Shown: one piece after another, positions 17,824 to 27,070 of the stretch | Position numbering within the stretch: position 1 is the first letter of the stretch | Layout of the letters: every line of letters begins with the position of its first letter | Assembly: GCF_015223055.1 (NCBI RefSeq) | Contig: NZ_JADFBX010000024.1 | Location: 1 to 54,882 of the forward strand | Reading direction: 5' to 3' | Length of the DNA: 54,882 bases | From: Pedobacter sp. MC2016-24 | Lineage (GTDB): Bacteria > Bacteroidota > Bacteroidia > Sphingobacteriales > Sphingobacteriaceae | The notes under the pieces: model-generated | Database searches by the model: none | What the model was told of the DNA's origin: nothing | The model's input: the letters and a program-made list of their open reading frames with translations, nothing else | Position numbers and translations under genes: made by a program

Positions 17824-19017
17824 TTAATCATTAATTGCCTTAACACCAGGCAACTCTTTACCTTCCATGTATTCAAGCAGTGCACCACCGCCAGTTGAAA
17901 CATAACTTACCTGATCTTCTAAATTGAATTTTGCTATAGCCGCAGCAGAATCTCCACCACCAATCAGCGAGAAAGCGCCATTATCCTGAGTAGCAGCCAC
18001 AACCGCATCCGCGATCGCGCGTGTACCTTTTTCAAAATTGGCCATTTCAAATACACCCATTGGTCCGTTCCACAACAAAGTTTTCGACTGCTTAATCACA
18101 TCTGAAAACAATTTAATAGTTTTTGTACCGATGTCAAGACCCATCCAATCCGCAGGGATCTTACCTGTATCTACCATATCTCTGCTAGCTTCGTTATCAA
18201 ACTTATCTGCAATGACAGTGTCCAGTGGTAAATATAAATTTACGCCTTTTGCTTTCGCTTTTTCCAGCAATTCCAGGCAAAGCGCCATCCGATCTTCTTC
18301 TAGTAAGGAAGTACCGATTTCTCCACCTTGTGCCTTGGCAAAAGTATAAGCCATTCCACCACCAATAATCAGATTATCAACTTTATCTAATAAACTTTCA
18401 ATCAACAAAATCTTATCCGAAACCTTTGCACCACCCATGATGGCTGTAAAAGGTTTGGCAGCCCCGTGATTTACTTTTTCTGCATTTTTCAATTCTTCAG
18501 CCATCAGGTAGCCAAAGTATTTCGCATCAGGAAAAAATTCAGCAACAATTGCTGTCGAAGCATGCGCACGGTGTGCTGTACCAAAGGCATCATTCACGTA
18601 CACATCACCCAGCCGACTTAATTTTTCTGCAAAGGCACGGTCACCTTTCTCTTCTTCTTTATAAAAGCGTAGATTTTCCAACAACAAAACCTGCCCAGGC
18701 ATCAAATTTCTAGCTTTTTCTACTGCTTCTGTGCCGATGCAATCGTCAGCAAACTGCACTTCAAGGTCAAGCATCCGCGATAGATCACCTAAAATATGTT
18801 TCAAAGAAAACTTATCTTCAGGTCCTCCTTTTGGTCTGCCCAAATGCGACATCAAGATTACACCACCACCATCATTCAAGATTTTATTAATGGTTGGTAA
18901 AGCTGCACGCATTCTTTTATCATCGGTAATGTTAAAATCACTATCCAGGGGTACGTTAAAATCAACCCGTACTAAAGCCTTTTTATCATTGAAATTGCAT
19001 TGATCTACTGTCTTCAT
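17824..19017 (-). CDS. pgk: Phosphoglycerate kinase
   Basis: PGK catalyses transfer of phosphate from 1,3-bisphosphoglycerate to ADP, the first ATP-forming step of glycolysis. The 397 residues include the N-terminal substrate motif VRVDFNVPLDSD, the SHLGRPKG loop near residue 57, the hinge region GGAKVSDKI near 195 and the C-terminal nucleotide motif GGGDSAAAI near 353. It is the last gene of the gap-GNAT-pgk unit and is followed by a terminator. Confidence 0.97.
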   Translation of the reverse strand: MKTVDQCNFNDKKALVRVDFNVPLDSDFNITDDKRMRAALPTINKILNDGGGVILMSHLGRPKGGPEDKFSLKHILGDLSRMLDLEVQFADDCIGTEAVEKARNLMPGQVLLLENLRFYKEEEKGDRAFAEKLSRLGDVYVNDAFGTAHRAHASTAIVAEFFPDAKYFGYLMAEELKNAEKVNHGAAKPFTAIMGGAKVSDKILLIESLLDKVDNLIIGGGMAYTFAKAQGGEIGTSLLEEDRMALCLELLEKAKAKGVNLYLPLDTVIADKFDNEASRDMVDTGKIPADWMGLDIGTKTIKLFSDVIKQSKTLLWNGPMGVFEMANFEKGTRAIADAVVAATQDNGAFSLIGGGDSAAAIAKFNLEDQVSYVSTGGGALLEYMEGKELPGVKAIND

Positions 19018-19055
19018 CTTTTAATTGTTGTTTTGTAAGATTTGGTTCTAATATT

Positions 19056-19487
19056 TTACTGTAATTGCTTAATCATGTTAAAATGCGGACCAACACCTGG
19101 TATTTCAAATTCTGCAGAGATCAATTCAAATCCCAACTTCTGATAAAATACCACCGCTGAACTGCGTGCGTTACACCAAATATAAGAACCCTTGGCGGAT
19201 CTGAGCTCCTTAACTGCAAATTTTATCAATTCTGCCCCATATCCACGCCCGGAAAAGTCAGGATCTGTAGCCATCCCACGCAATTTAAAGCCTCCTTCAC
19301 CGAAATCGGGATGATTATCCGGGAAAAAGCTAGCAACCACCACCAACTGTCCCGCCGTTAAACCACCCAAATGAAAAGCACCTTCGATATGATCCGTAGG
19401 AAATATACACTCCTTTTCAGGTTTACCTGATCTCAAAACCCGACTCCTTAAGGGCAAAGTATCCTCGGCAGATATGTATTTAACCAT
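19056..19487 (-). CDS. GNAT family N-acetyltransferase
   Basis: This 143-residue protein shows the GNAT acetyl-CoA site: motif A is LRGMATDPDFSGRGYGAELI (about residues 69-88, with the R-G-x-G-x-G/A pattern), followed by a FYQKLGFE motif B near 115. The acceptor substrate cannot be told from sequence. The gene overlaps the end of gap by 8 bp and is followed by pgk after 38 bp, so it is cotranscribed with two glycolytic enzymes. This suggests, but does not show, metabolic coupling or simple positional convenience. Confidence 0.85.
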   Translation of the reverse strand: MVKYISAEDTLPLRSRVLRSGKPEKECIFPTDHIEGAFHLGGLTAGQLVVVASFFPDNHPDFGEGGFKLRGMATDPDFSGRGYGAELIKFAVKELRSAKGSYIWCNARSSAVVFYQKLGFELISAEFEIPGVGPHFNMIKQLQ

Positions 19488-20475
19488 TCGCCATAGCTAT
19501 TTTTTGCACCAAATCAACAAGCCTTGCAGAATAACCAGATTCGTTATCATACCAGCCCACAACTTTAACCAGGTCGCCTACAATAGAAGTCAATTGCGCA
19601 TCAAATATGCAGGAATGTGGATTATCCAGGATATCTACAGAAACAATCGGATCCTCAGTATATTCCAGTATAGCACTCAGTTCATTTTCCGATGCCTTTT
19701 TAAAAGCCGCATTAATCGCTTCAATCGTAGTCGGCGACTTCAAAATACAGGTAAAGTCAGTCAATGAACCATTCAATACCGGTACACGAATACCTGCTCC
19801 ACCTAATTTACCCTCCAGGTGTGGAAATATATGAGTAATGGCTTTTGCCGCCCCGGTACTTGTCGGAATAATCGAAGCAGATGCTGCTCTTGCCCTACGT
19901 AAATCTTTATGAGGCGCATCATGCAGGTTTTGATCACCTGTCATGGAATGGACAGTGGTAATGTAACCATCCAGAATTCCCCAGTTGTCATCTAAAATTT
20001 TAACCATAGGTGCCACATTATTGGTGGTACATGATGCGTTAGAGAGTATAGTCGATTTTAAATCAATATCACTATCGTTAACACCCAATACAACCATCGG
20101 AATATCTTTATCTCCTGAAGGAGCAGAAATCAGCACCTGTTTTGCGCCGGCTTTTAAGTGACGCTCTGCACCAGTCCGGCTTGTAAATTTGCCGGTCGAC
20201 TCAATAACAAGGTCAATATTTAATTGTGCCCATGGCAATTCCTCTGGATTGGACCTGGCAAAAACAGCTATTTTTTTTCCATTGATGATCAGACTGTCTT
20301 TGTCAAAATCCACACTCCCCTTAAATCCGCGATGAACAGTATCGTACTTAAAAAGATGTGCCAGTGTAGCAGGATCTCCCAAATCATTGATTGCCACCAC
20401 ATGGAGGTTTTTCTCGATTGCCGTACGTAAAAATATACGACCAATTCTACCAAAACCATTAATTGCTATATTCAT
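19480..20475 (-). CDS. gap: Type I glyceraldehyde-3-phosphate dehydrogenase
   Basis: GAPDH oxidises glyceraldehyde-3-phosphate with NAD to 1,3-bisphosphoglycerate. Starting at 20475 the protein begins MNIAINGFGRIGRIFLRTAI, the NAD-binding start of the family, and is 331 residues long. The frame is open further upstream, to 20658, but that extension is not family-like and overlaps the neighbouring gene, so the internal ATG is chosen. The catalytic cysteine is Cys149 in SNASCTTN and the partner histidine is in TVHSMTGDQ. A TAnnTTTG promoter element lies about 25 bp upstream, supporting this start. Confidence 0.96.
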   Translation of the reverse strand: MNIAINGFGRIGRIFLRTAIEKNLHVVAINDLGDPATLAHLFKYDTVHRGFKGSVDFDKDSLIINGKKIAVFARSNPEELPWAQLNIDLVIESTGKFTSRTGAERHLKAGAKQVLISAPSGDKDIPMVVLGVNDSDIDLKSTILSNASCTTNNVAPMVKILDDNWGILDGYITTVHSMTGDQNLHDAPHKDLRRARAASASIIPTSTGAAKAITHIFPHLEGKLGGAGIRVPVLNGSLTDFTCILKSPTTIEAINAAFKKASENELSAILEYTEDPIVSVDILDNPHSCIFDAQLTSIVGDLVKVVGWYDNESGYSARLVDLVQKIAMANG

Positions 20476-20498
20476 TCTACTCGTCTTGTTTTGTTTTG

Positions 20499-20506
20499 CA
20501 AAAGTA
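20499..20506 (-). promoter_or_regulatory. Bacteroidota-type -7 element for gap-GNAT-pgk
   Basis: On the minus strand TACTTTTG matches the Bacteroidota -7 consensus TAnnTTTG. It lies 24 bp before the gap start codon, leaving a short leader of about 18 nt. No clear -33 TTTG partner is seen at the usual spacing. Confidence 0.5.
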
Positions 20507-20602
20507 CCTATATTCTTCAGATCAGCGTTAGCTTTATTGGTCATAATATTTGCATTTTGTGTCGCCAGGACAATCCGTTTATTGCCAGAAAGAGACGTGT
20601 CT

Positions 20603-21637
20603 TCATTTAAAAGATTTAAGAAAGCCAAGCAATACATGAAGCGCGAGACATAAGGCACACTGCCACAACATCAGGAAGAGGTTCCCAAATTGATTCAGCA
20701 GCACAGTGAATAAAAACACCATGATGTTAAATGCGAGCAGCAGCAATACCGTTTCATTATCAGACAAACCCAGATACTTCAGCTGGTGATGCAGATGATT
20801 CCGGTCTCCTTTGAATGGCGACTTCCCGCTCCATAAACGAATGATAAAAACGCGCAGCAAATCAAAAACAGGAACAATAAGTAGTGCACTGAGCATTGCC
20901 GGCTTGTGGAGTGATAATGGGTTTTTAGCCCCCTGATTCAGATAAATAACACTGAGTATCGCTACGCTTAAGCCAATCAGCATAGCGCCACTGTCTCCCA
21001 TAAAAATCTTTGCCGGATTGATGTTGTGATATAGAAACCCAGCAATTGCACCGGCCATAATCACGGATAAAAGACTATAGTTTTTAAGTCCGCCCAGCCA
21101 CAGCAATATTCCCAGCACCAGGTGAACAAACAAACCGATTAGCCCCGCTAAGCCGTCAATACCGTCAATCATGTTGAAAGAATTGCTGATTAGTAGAATC
21201 AGTAAGATGACAATTGAATGAGCCAGGTACGCATACCCCTGACTGATTTGCAAAAAGTCATGTAAATTCCCGGCCTCAAATTTTACTAGCCCAAGGATCA
21301 ACAATGCAGAAACAATTTGTCCTGAAGCTTTAACCATTGCCTCGACCCCAAACAGATCATCTATTAACCCAAAGACAAACATAACCAGATATCCGCCGGT
21401 CAGTAGGAAAATAGCGGAGTCTTCCCTACCGAAACAGAACAACACGCCACACATGAAACCAGGAAATAAAGCCAACCCTCCTAGCCTGGAAATGCCTTTT
21501 TTATGATCTTTACGGTATATATCCCGATCATCATGCAGAACAAACCGATTAGAAAACCTGATAATAAATGGAATTTGAAATAAAACCAGGGTAAAAGAAC
21601 AGGTAAATCCCAGAAAACACACCCAGGTCATGAGCAA
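20603..21637 (-). CDS. WecA/MraY-type undecaprenyl-phosphate sugar-1-phosphate transferase
   Basis: This multi-pass protein of 344 residues belongs to glycosyltransferase family 4 of the PNPT type. Such enzymes move a HexNAc-1-phosphate from UDP-sugar to undecaprenyl phosphate, starting a surface polysaccharide unit. Key motifs are FGLIDDLFG (Asp pair), NMIDGIDGLAG, FMGDSGAM and the DRNHLHHQL loop near the C-terminus. The dcw cluster already encodes MraY, and this protein lacks MraY's LHHHYQ loop, so it is the initiating enzyme for the adjacent polysaccharide locus. It overlaps the upstream GT2 gene by 10 bp. The sugar is unknown; GlcNAc would be usual. Confidence 0.88.
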   Translation of the reverse strand: MLMTWVCFLGFTCSFTLVLFQIPFIIRFSNRFVLHDDRDIYRKDHKKGISRLGGLALFPGFMCGVLFCFGREDSAIFLLTGGYLVMFVFGLIDDLFGVEAMVKASGQIVSALLILGLVKFEAGNLHDFLQISQGYAYLAHSIVILLILLISNSFNMIDGIDGLAGLIGLFVHLVLGILLWLGGLKNYSLLSVIMAGAIAGFLYHNINPAKIFMGDSGAMLIGLSVAILSVIYLNQGAKNPLSLHKPAMLSALLIVPVFDLLRVFIIRLWSGKSPFKGDRNHLHHQLKYLGLSDNETVLLLLAFNIMVFLFTVLLNQFGNLFLMLWQCALCLALHVLLGFLKSFK

Positions 21638-22371
21638 AAGAATTGCGGCACTTTTCTTAACCTTTTACAGAGCAAAACAATTAGCGGATACGGCAAACGA
21701 TGAAAACGTAGAATCTTATAATCGTTAATTAAACCCATAAAAATCTTCCGAGCGGAACCATTACTACATCCGCCACTGCGCATCATCACAAAATCCATAT
21801 CCATAAATTCTGCCCGAACCTGGTTTTTATAGAACAATCTCAATATGAACTCATAATCTGAACAGCTGTCATATTTTAAAGCATAAGTCCCATACAACTC
21901 AAATAAAGTCCTTTTCAGATACAGAGTAGGATGAGCCGGCATCCAACCAAACCGGAATTGACCGGGGTTAAAGGTTTCTGACTTCCAGTAACGAACAAGC
22001 CGATCGCCAGAATTTACCAAACGCAGATTTCCATAAACGGCATCACATTTCGTTGCTATGAAACAGGATGCTATTGCACTGATTACACCAATACCCGCAT
22101 AGCGGTCATCAGCGTTGAGCATACCAATCACATCACCGGTGCATTTGGAAATGCCCTTATTAAATGCATCGTAAATACCAAGATCCGGCTCTGATTTAAA
22201 GTAAGCAAACTTATTGAGGTACCTATTGGCAATGTTCAGGGTTTCATCTGAAGAAGCCCCATCAATCAAAATATATTCGACATCAGGATAATCCTGTGCC
22301 AAAACAGAAGTAATACAATCCTCCAGGTACCGGGCTCCATTATAAACTATGGTCACTATACTGATTTTCAT
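21628..22371 (-). CDS. Glycosyltransferase family 2 (WcaA-like)
   Basis: The 247-residue protein has the GT2 GT-A fold: nucleotide-sugar region ISIVTIVYNGARYLEDCI at the start, IDGASSDET near residue 36, the PDLGIYDAFNKGI block near 62, and the metal-binding DxD-type motif LNADDRY near 85. It should add one sugar during repeat-unit assembly at the cytoplasmic membrane face. It is the first gene of the minus-strand arm, divergent from the wzc-like gene across a 117-bp AT-rich gap. Donor and acceptor are unknown. Confidence 0.88.
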   Translation of the reverse strand: MKISIVTIVYNGARYLEDCITSVLAQDYPDVEYILIDGASSDETLNIANRYLNKFAYFKSEPDLGIYDAFNKGISKCTGDVIGMLNADDRYAGIGVISAIASCFIATKCDAVYGNLRLVNSGDRLVRYWKSETFNPGQFRFGWMPAHPTLYLKRTLFELYGTYALKYDSCSDYEFILRLFYKNQVRAEFMDMDFVMMRSGGCSNGSARKIFMGLINDYKILRFHRLPYPLIVLLCKRLRKVPQFFCS

Positions 22372-22488
22372 TATAAATTAATATATTTACAAATAAACAT
22401 ATTAATTACAACAATAAAACATCAATTATACTTTTAATAAATATTTGTATAATAATAATATAAAATGGGGTAAATCACAGATTTCAGT

Positions 22489-24822
22489 ATGGAAGAACAA
22501 AAATTCAAAGTTCATGTGCAAAAAAATATAAGTTTTATAAAAATTTCGAAAATCCTTTTGAGTCGCTGGTACTGGATATTTGGATTAACAATCACTGCTA
22601 TAGGTATGGCCCAGCTCTTCCTTTTGCTTACACCTGAGCGTTATGCAGTTCATGCCTTATTGAAATTTGAAGAAAAAAGAACGGAAATATCCGAGCTGAT
22701 CAACATCAGAAACCTATATGACCGAACGAGTAAAACGGCCTCGGAAAGGTTGATCATTCAATCTAAAGCAGTATTAAAGAATGCAGTAGTATCCCTGGCA
22801 TACGCTGTTTCGTTTTATCAAAAGGAAAGATTCAGATGGAAAGAACTTTATCCACGGAAACCAATAGACATCACAATTCTTCAAAACCAGCAAGCCTTAA
22901 CTGAAGGCCCTTATTTCGAATTTTCCATGTTAAACAAGAAAAAGTATCTATTGGGTTATCATCTGGATGGCAGGTACCATAAAAGCGCGTTCTTTTTCGG
23001 CCAGGTCATCCAGCTTAACGGTATAATGTTCAGAATCAACAGCAGTAAAACAAAAGCGCGCATTGCATTTAAGTTCAATACAACTGGGGAACTGGTGCGG
23101 CGGCTCGAAAATGCTTTAAAAATTGATGAGCTTCCAAATTCAAATCTATTAAGCTTGCACCTTGTTGATCAGAATCCGGTATTGGCTACTGATTTACTCA
23201 ATGCCAATTTGAAGGCTTATTTACAATTTGACAAATCCAAACGATTGGTCTCCATCTCTCAGACCAAAAACTTTATTGATACACTCCTGCGGGAGATGGC
23301 CCAAAAATTAAAGTCCTCCGGACAGGAAGTTGCAGCTTTTAAGACCGAACATCAGTTTTTGAATGTTTCGGAAAATGCGGTCGAGCAATTATCCGGGTAT
23401 GAATTGGAAAAATACAATCTTGAATTTGAAAACAATAGGTTGTCCGTTTTTCAAACAGATATAGCGCATTGTAAAAAGACCCGGCAATTGCTGCAACTCC
23501 CCAGTAATCATTTTAAGGACAATGCAATCCATAAATCAATCAGCAGCATCAATGAACTCTTATTAAAAAAACAGGACGCTTTGAATTTCTACACCGCAAA
23601 TGCCCCGACCCTGCTGAGAATAGAAGGGCAGATCAGCACTTTATTTTCTACACTAAAACGAAATATTGAAGCGCAGAAAAGAGAAAATAAAATGGCCATT
23701 CAAAATTTAGCAGCAATCATTGCCCGCATTAAAAGCAATTTCGACAAGAGCCCGGGTGCAGAAAGAATCCTGACCAACCTGCAAACCCAATTTAATGTCA
23801 ATCAGAAAATATACAGTTATCTGGCCGAGAAAAAACTGGAAGCACAAATCTCCAATGCTGCGGTCGTACCAGGAGCTATAATTATCGATTCGGCAGATTA
23901 CCCAGTAAATCCAGTGTACCCTTTAAAAAAGAATGTATATACCTTATTTATATTAGCTGGAGCAAGTGCCGGAATAGCTTTAATCTACCTGGCCAGGAGG
24001 CTAAATCCCTACATCTACCACTGCGAAACCGTTCGGATGTTATCTCAAATACCAATTATCGGCATTATCGGAAAGGTTGAGTTCTGCGCTTCAAAAAGTC
24101 CCAAAACGATTCCAATGTTAGACCAACCAGGCTCTATATTTGCAGAATCGATACGCGTGGTACGCAGCAATTTAAATTTCCTGCCCACCCCTGATCCGAA
24201 CAAAAGTATCTGCATTACCTCCGATTCTTCAGGGGAAGGAAAATCCTTCATATCTGCCAACCTGGCTGGATCCCTTAGCCTACTTGGTAAAAGTGTGCTG
24301 TTGATTGCGGCAGACCTCAGAAAACCTCGTTTAAACCTGATTTTTAATCCAGATCATGTAAAAGGGCTAAGCCACTATCTATGCGGACAAGCAAAAACAA
24401 ATGAGATCATAGCCAAAACAGCCTATCAAAACATTGACTTCATTCCATCCGGTCCCATTCCACCAAATCCTTCAGAATTACTGCATACCGAGCATATGAA
24501 ATCATTACTCAGGGATGTTAAAACCAGATATGACTACGTCATTGTGGATACTGCCCCCATAGGATTGGTTACGGATGCTATACCGCTGGTCCAAATCACG
24601 GATCTGACCTTATTTATCATCAGGGCCGGAGTTTCACACCAGGAAGCCGCATTGTCACCCGAACGGCTCAAGCGTGAATTCAACATCTCTAATATCGCCA
24701 TCGTCTTAAATGCTTTTAAGAATGAGCGGCTTTACAGCGATTACACCAGGCGAGACATGGCCAAAACGCATGATCATACGCAACAAGAACTTCAATCTTA
24801 TTTCAACAGTAAAAAGAAATGA
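22489..24822 (+). CDS. Wzc-type polysaccharide co-polymerase / tyrosine autokinase
   Basis: This 777-residue inner-membrane protein probably controls chain length and export of the polysaccharide. It has an N-terminal Wzz domain with a first transmembrane segment (about residues 25-47), a long coiled-coil periplasmic region, a GNVR-type segment before the second transmembrane segment (about 483-502), and a cytoplasmic BY-kinase domain. The kinase shows Walker A SSGEGKS (Gly582-Ser586), Walker A' ADLRKPR (Asp609) and Walker B VIVDTAP (Asp687). The C-terminal tyrosine cluster is sparse (YSDYTRR and one further Tyr) compared with E. coli Wzc. It heads the plus-strand arm and overlaps the next gene by 4 bp. 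Confidence 0.92.
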   Translation: MEEQKFKVHVQKNISFIKISKILLSRWYWIFGLTITAIGMAQLFLLLTPERYAVHALLKFEEKRTEISELINIRNLYDRTSKTASERLIIQSKAVLKNAVVSLAYAVSFYQKERFRWKELYPRKPIDITILQNQQALTEGPYFEFSMLNKKKYLLGYHLDGRYHKSAFFFGQVIQLNGIMFRINSSKTKARIAFKFNTTGELVRRLENALKIDELPNSNLLSLHLVDQNPVLATDLLNANLKAYLQFDKSKRLVSISQTKNFIDTLLREMAQKLKSSGQEVAAFKTEHQFLNVSENAVEQLSGYELEKYNLEFENNRLSVFQTDIAHCKKTRQLLQLPSNHFKDNAIHKSISSINELLLKKQDALNFYTANAPTLLRIEGQISTLFSTLKRNIEAQKRENKMAIQNLAAIIARIKSNFDKSPGAERILTNLQTQFNVNQKIYSYLAEKKLEAQISNAAVVPGAIIIDSADYPVNPVYPLKKNVYTLFILAGASAGIALIYLARRLNPYIYHCETVRMLSQIPIIGIIGKVEFCASKSPKTIPMLDQPGSIFAESIRVVRSNLNFLPTPDPNKSICITSDSSGEGKSFISANLAGSLSLLGKSVLLIAADLRKPRLNLIFNPDHVKGLSHYLCGQAKTNEIIAKTAYQNIDFIPSGPIPPNPSELLHTEHMKSLLRDVKTRYDYVIVDTAPIGLVTDAIPLVQITDLTLFIIRAGVSHQEAALSPERLKREFNISNIAIVLNAFKNERLYSDYTRRDMAKTHDHTQQELQSYFNSKKK

Positions 24823-25937
24823 ATAGAAAACTGCTGCTTCTAACCCTAACGTCATTTAGTGAAACCGGAGGCATCCAAAGCGTATGCAAAACGCTGGTTC
24901 ATGCCTTATTCACGTTAATCCAGCAAAAACCTGATCGGGCCGGAAACCTGCAGATGCTTTCCCTTTACGATCGGGAGCCCGATACCCGTTACATTCCAGC
25001 CAAATTGTTCAAGGGCCATTCCGGACAACAAATCCCTTTCAGTATGGCGTGTATCCGATATGGATGGTATGCAGATACGGTCATCATCAGTCACATCAAC
25101 CTGATCTTATTTGCCATCATCATCAAACTAATCAACAGAAAAGTAAACCTGATCCTGCTTGCCCATGGCACTGAAGTGGATAGGAAACTGAGTTCCTGGA
25201 AAATCAAATTCATCAACCGAAGCATTTCAATTTGGGCGGTCAGCACACACACCGCACATGTTCTTCAAAGCAGGCATCAGATCTCCCTGCATAACATCAA
25301 CATCCTCAACAATTGCATCGATCCATTTTTTAACGTTCCAGATGAATTTGAAAAATCTGCTCAGCTTTTGAAAAAACACCAGATCAAAAACACGACTCCC
25401 ATCATTCTGAGTGTCTGCAGGATGACAACAGCAGACGTCACCAAAGGCTACGACCTCATCATACGATGCATGCCTGAATTGGTAAAAGCGCATCAGGATT
25501 TACAATACCTCATGGCTGGAAACATGAGTATTTCGGAAAAACAAAGGCTATTGAGACTCATTTACAAACTCCGCTTACAAAACAACATCAAGCTCCTTGG
25601 TTTTATCCGGGAAGAAGACCTCACCCAATACTACCTTCTTGCAGATGTTTTTGCACTTCCAAGCAAAAAAGAAGGTTTTGGGCTAGTCTTTATTGAAGCC
25701 GCTGCCTGTGGTTGTCCCATCATTGCAGGTCATGCGGATGGAAGTTCAGATGCATTGTTAAATGGGATGCTCGGTACCTTAATAAATCCCGATAACCAAC
25801 GGGATCTGACCCTGGCCATCTCCAGACACCTCAATACTCCCAAAAACAATACGCAGGCTGAGGTCTTACAAGCTTGCTGCCTGGCGCATTTTAGTTTTCA
25901 AAAATATTGTCAAAACGTCAATCAATTACTGCTTTGA
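24819..25937 (+). CDS. Glycosyltransferase family 4 (first of three)
   Basis: The 372-residue GT-B protein starts with a GT4-type acceptor loop (TSFSETGGIQSVCKTL). The C-terminal donor domain has ILSVCRMTTADVTKGYDLI and the E-x7-E motif KKEGFGLVFIEAAACG near residue 288. It transfers a sugar from an activated nucleotide donor during repeat-unit synthesis; linkage and sugar cannot be predicted. It overlaps wzc by 4 bp (ATGA) and ends in a TTGA overlap with the next gene. Confidence 0.88.
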   Translation: MNRKLLLLTLTSFSETGGIQSVCKTLVHALFTLIQQKPDRAGNLQMLSLYDREPDTRYIPAKLFKGHSGQQIPFSMACIRYGWYADTVIISHINLILFAIIIKLINRKVNLILLAHGTEVDRKLSSWKIKFINRSISIWAVSTHTAHVLQSRHQISLHNINILNNCIDPFFNVPDEFEKSAQLLKKHQIKNTTPIILSVCRMTTADVTKGYDLIIRCMPELVKAHQDLQYLMAGNMSISEKQRLLRLIYKLRLQNNIKLLGFIREEDLTQYYLLADVFALPSKKEGFGLVFIEAAACGCPIIAGHADGSSDALLNGMLGTLINPDNQRDLTLAISRHLNTPKNNTQAEVLQACCLAHFSFQKYCQNVNQLLL

Positions 25938-27070
25938 AAAAATTAGCCATCGTCATCAGTCACCCCATTCCATATTATACCCCGGTCTTTGAACTACTGG
26001 CCAGAGAAACCGAGCTTTGTGTTTTTTACACCTTAGGCACCGAAAAACAGTATGATTCTGGATTTGGCACTTATGTCGAATGGGACATTCCGCTTTTGGA
26101 TCACTACCCTTATCATTTTTTAGAGAATAAAGCTTTCAAACCAGGCTCTGCTCATTTCATGGGCATTTACAACCCAACAGCAATTGAAACACTTACAGCC
26201 TACCAGCCAGATTACCTGCTGGTCTATGGCTGGGCACACTACAGCCACTTGCAGATCATGCGTCATTTTAAGGGAAAAGTCCCCATATTATTTCGTGGAG
26301 ATTCCACCTTACAGCAACACACTTCCTGGTTAAAAAAACACATTCGCTATCTTTTTCTCTCCTGGGTTTACCGACATGTAGATCTGGCTTTGTATGTGGG
26401 CAGCAACAATAAAAAGTATTATCAGAAATTCGGATTAACACAGGCCCAACTCATTTTTGCTCCACACGCTGCCGATAATAAACGCTTTTCAGCAGCAACA
26501 GACCATACGGCAATACGAAAAGAACTGGGCATTAACCAAACCGATGTACTCATCCTATATGCAGGTAAATTAATTTCCCAGAAAGGCATTGAATTGTTAA
26601 TTGAGGGCTTTTTACTGGCACAAGTACCAGGGGCACATCTGTTGATTGTTGGAGCTGGGCCTTTAGAGCGCGCATTAAAAACAACACACATCAGAAATAA
26701 GCACATTCATTTTCTACCCTTTCAAAACCAGCAAAAAATGCCCTGGATTTACCAATCCTGCGACTTGTTCTGTCTTCCCTCTACCAATGACACCTGGGGT
26801 TTATCGGTCAATGAAGCCATGGCCGCCGGAAAAGCCTTATTGATCTCAGACCAGGCGGGAGCAGCTGCTGATTTGGTCTCACCTTTTAACGGCCTGGTGT
26901 TTAAAAGCGGGGATTTAGCTAATTTTACTCAGAAACTATCCAGCCTATGCAGTTGCCGGCAACAGCTCAAATTACTCGGCGACTTTTCCCAGCAACATAT
27001 CAGTTCCTGGTCGTTCGAGATTCAGGTTAAAAACATCATTAATGCATTAACATATGGTTCAAATGCATAA
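25934..27070 (+). CDS. Glycosyltransferase family 4 (second of three)
   Basis: The start is taken as TTG at 25934 (protein begins KKLAIVISHPIPYYTPVFEL), because it forms a TTGA overlap with the previous stop like the ATGA junctions nearby. An upstream TTG at 25907 is possible. The 378-residue protein has the N-terminal SHPIPYYTP stretch common in GT4 enzymes. The donor domain carries YAGKLISQKGIELLIEGF and TNDTWGLSVNEAMAAGKALL (E-x7-E-like). Sugar specificity is unknown. It overlaps the polymerase gene by 17 bp. Confidence 0.86.
   Translation: MKKLAIVISHPIPYYTPVFELLARETELCVFYTLGTEKQYDSGFGTYVEWDIPLLDHYPYHFLENKAFKPGSAHFMGIYNPTAIETLTAYQPDYLLVYGWAHYSHLQIMRHFKGKVPILFRGDSTLQQHTSWLKKHIRYLFLSWVYRHVDLALYVGSNNKKYYQKFGLTQAQLIFAPHAADNKRFSAATDHTAIRKELGINQTDVLILYAGKLISQKGIELLIEGFLLAQVPGAHLLIVGAGPLERALKTTHIRNKHIHFLPFQNQQKMPWIYQSCDLFCLPSTNDTWGLSVNEAMAAGKALLISDQAGAAADLVSPFNGLVFKSGDLANFTQKLSSLCSCRQQLKLLGDFSQQHISSWSFEIQVKNIINALTYGSNA

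Noticed and set aside
20476..20658. 61-codon N-terminal extension of gap
   Set aside because: The extension has no family similarity, overlaps the WecA-like gene and lies upstream of a good promoter element; the internal ATG gives a normal 331-residue enzyme.
22372..22488. Possible TAnnTTTG promoters between the GT2 gene and the wzc-like gene
   Set aside because: The AT-rich gap contains near-matches (for example AATATTTG) but no exact element on either strand, so no promoter was called.
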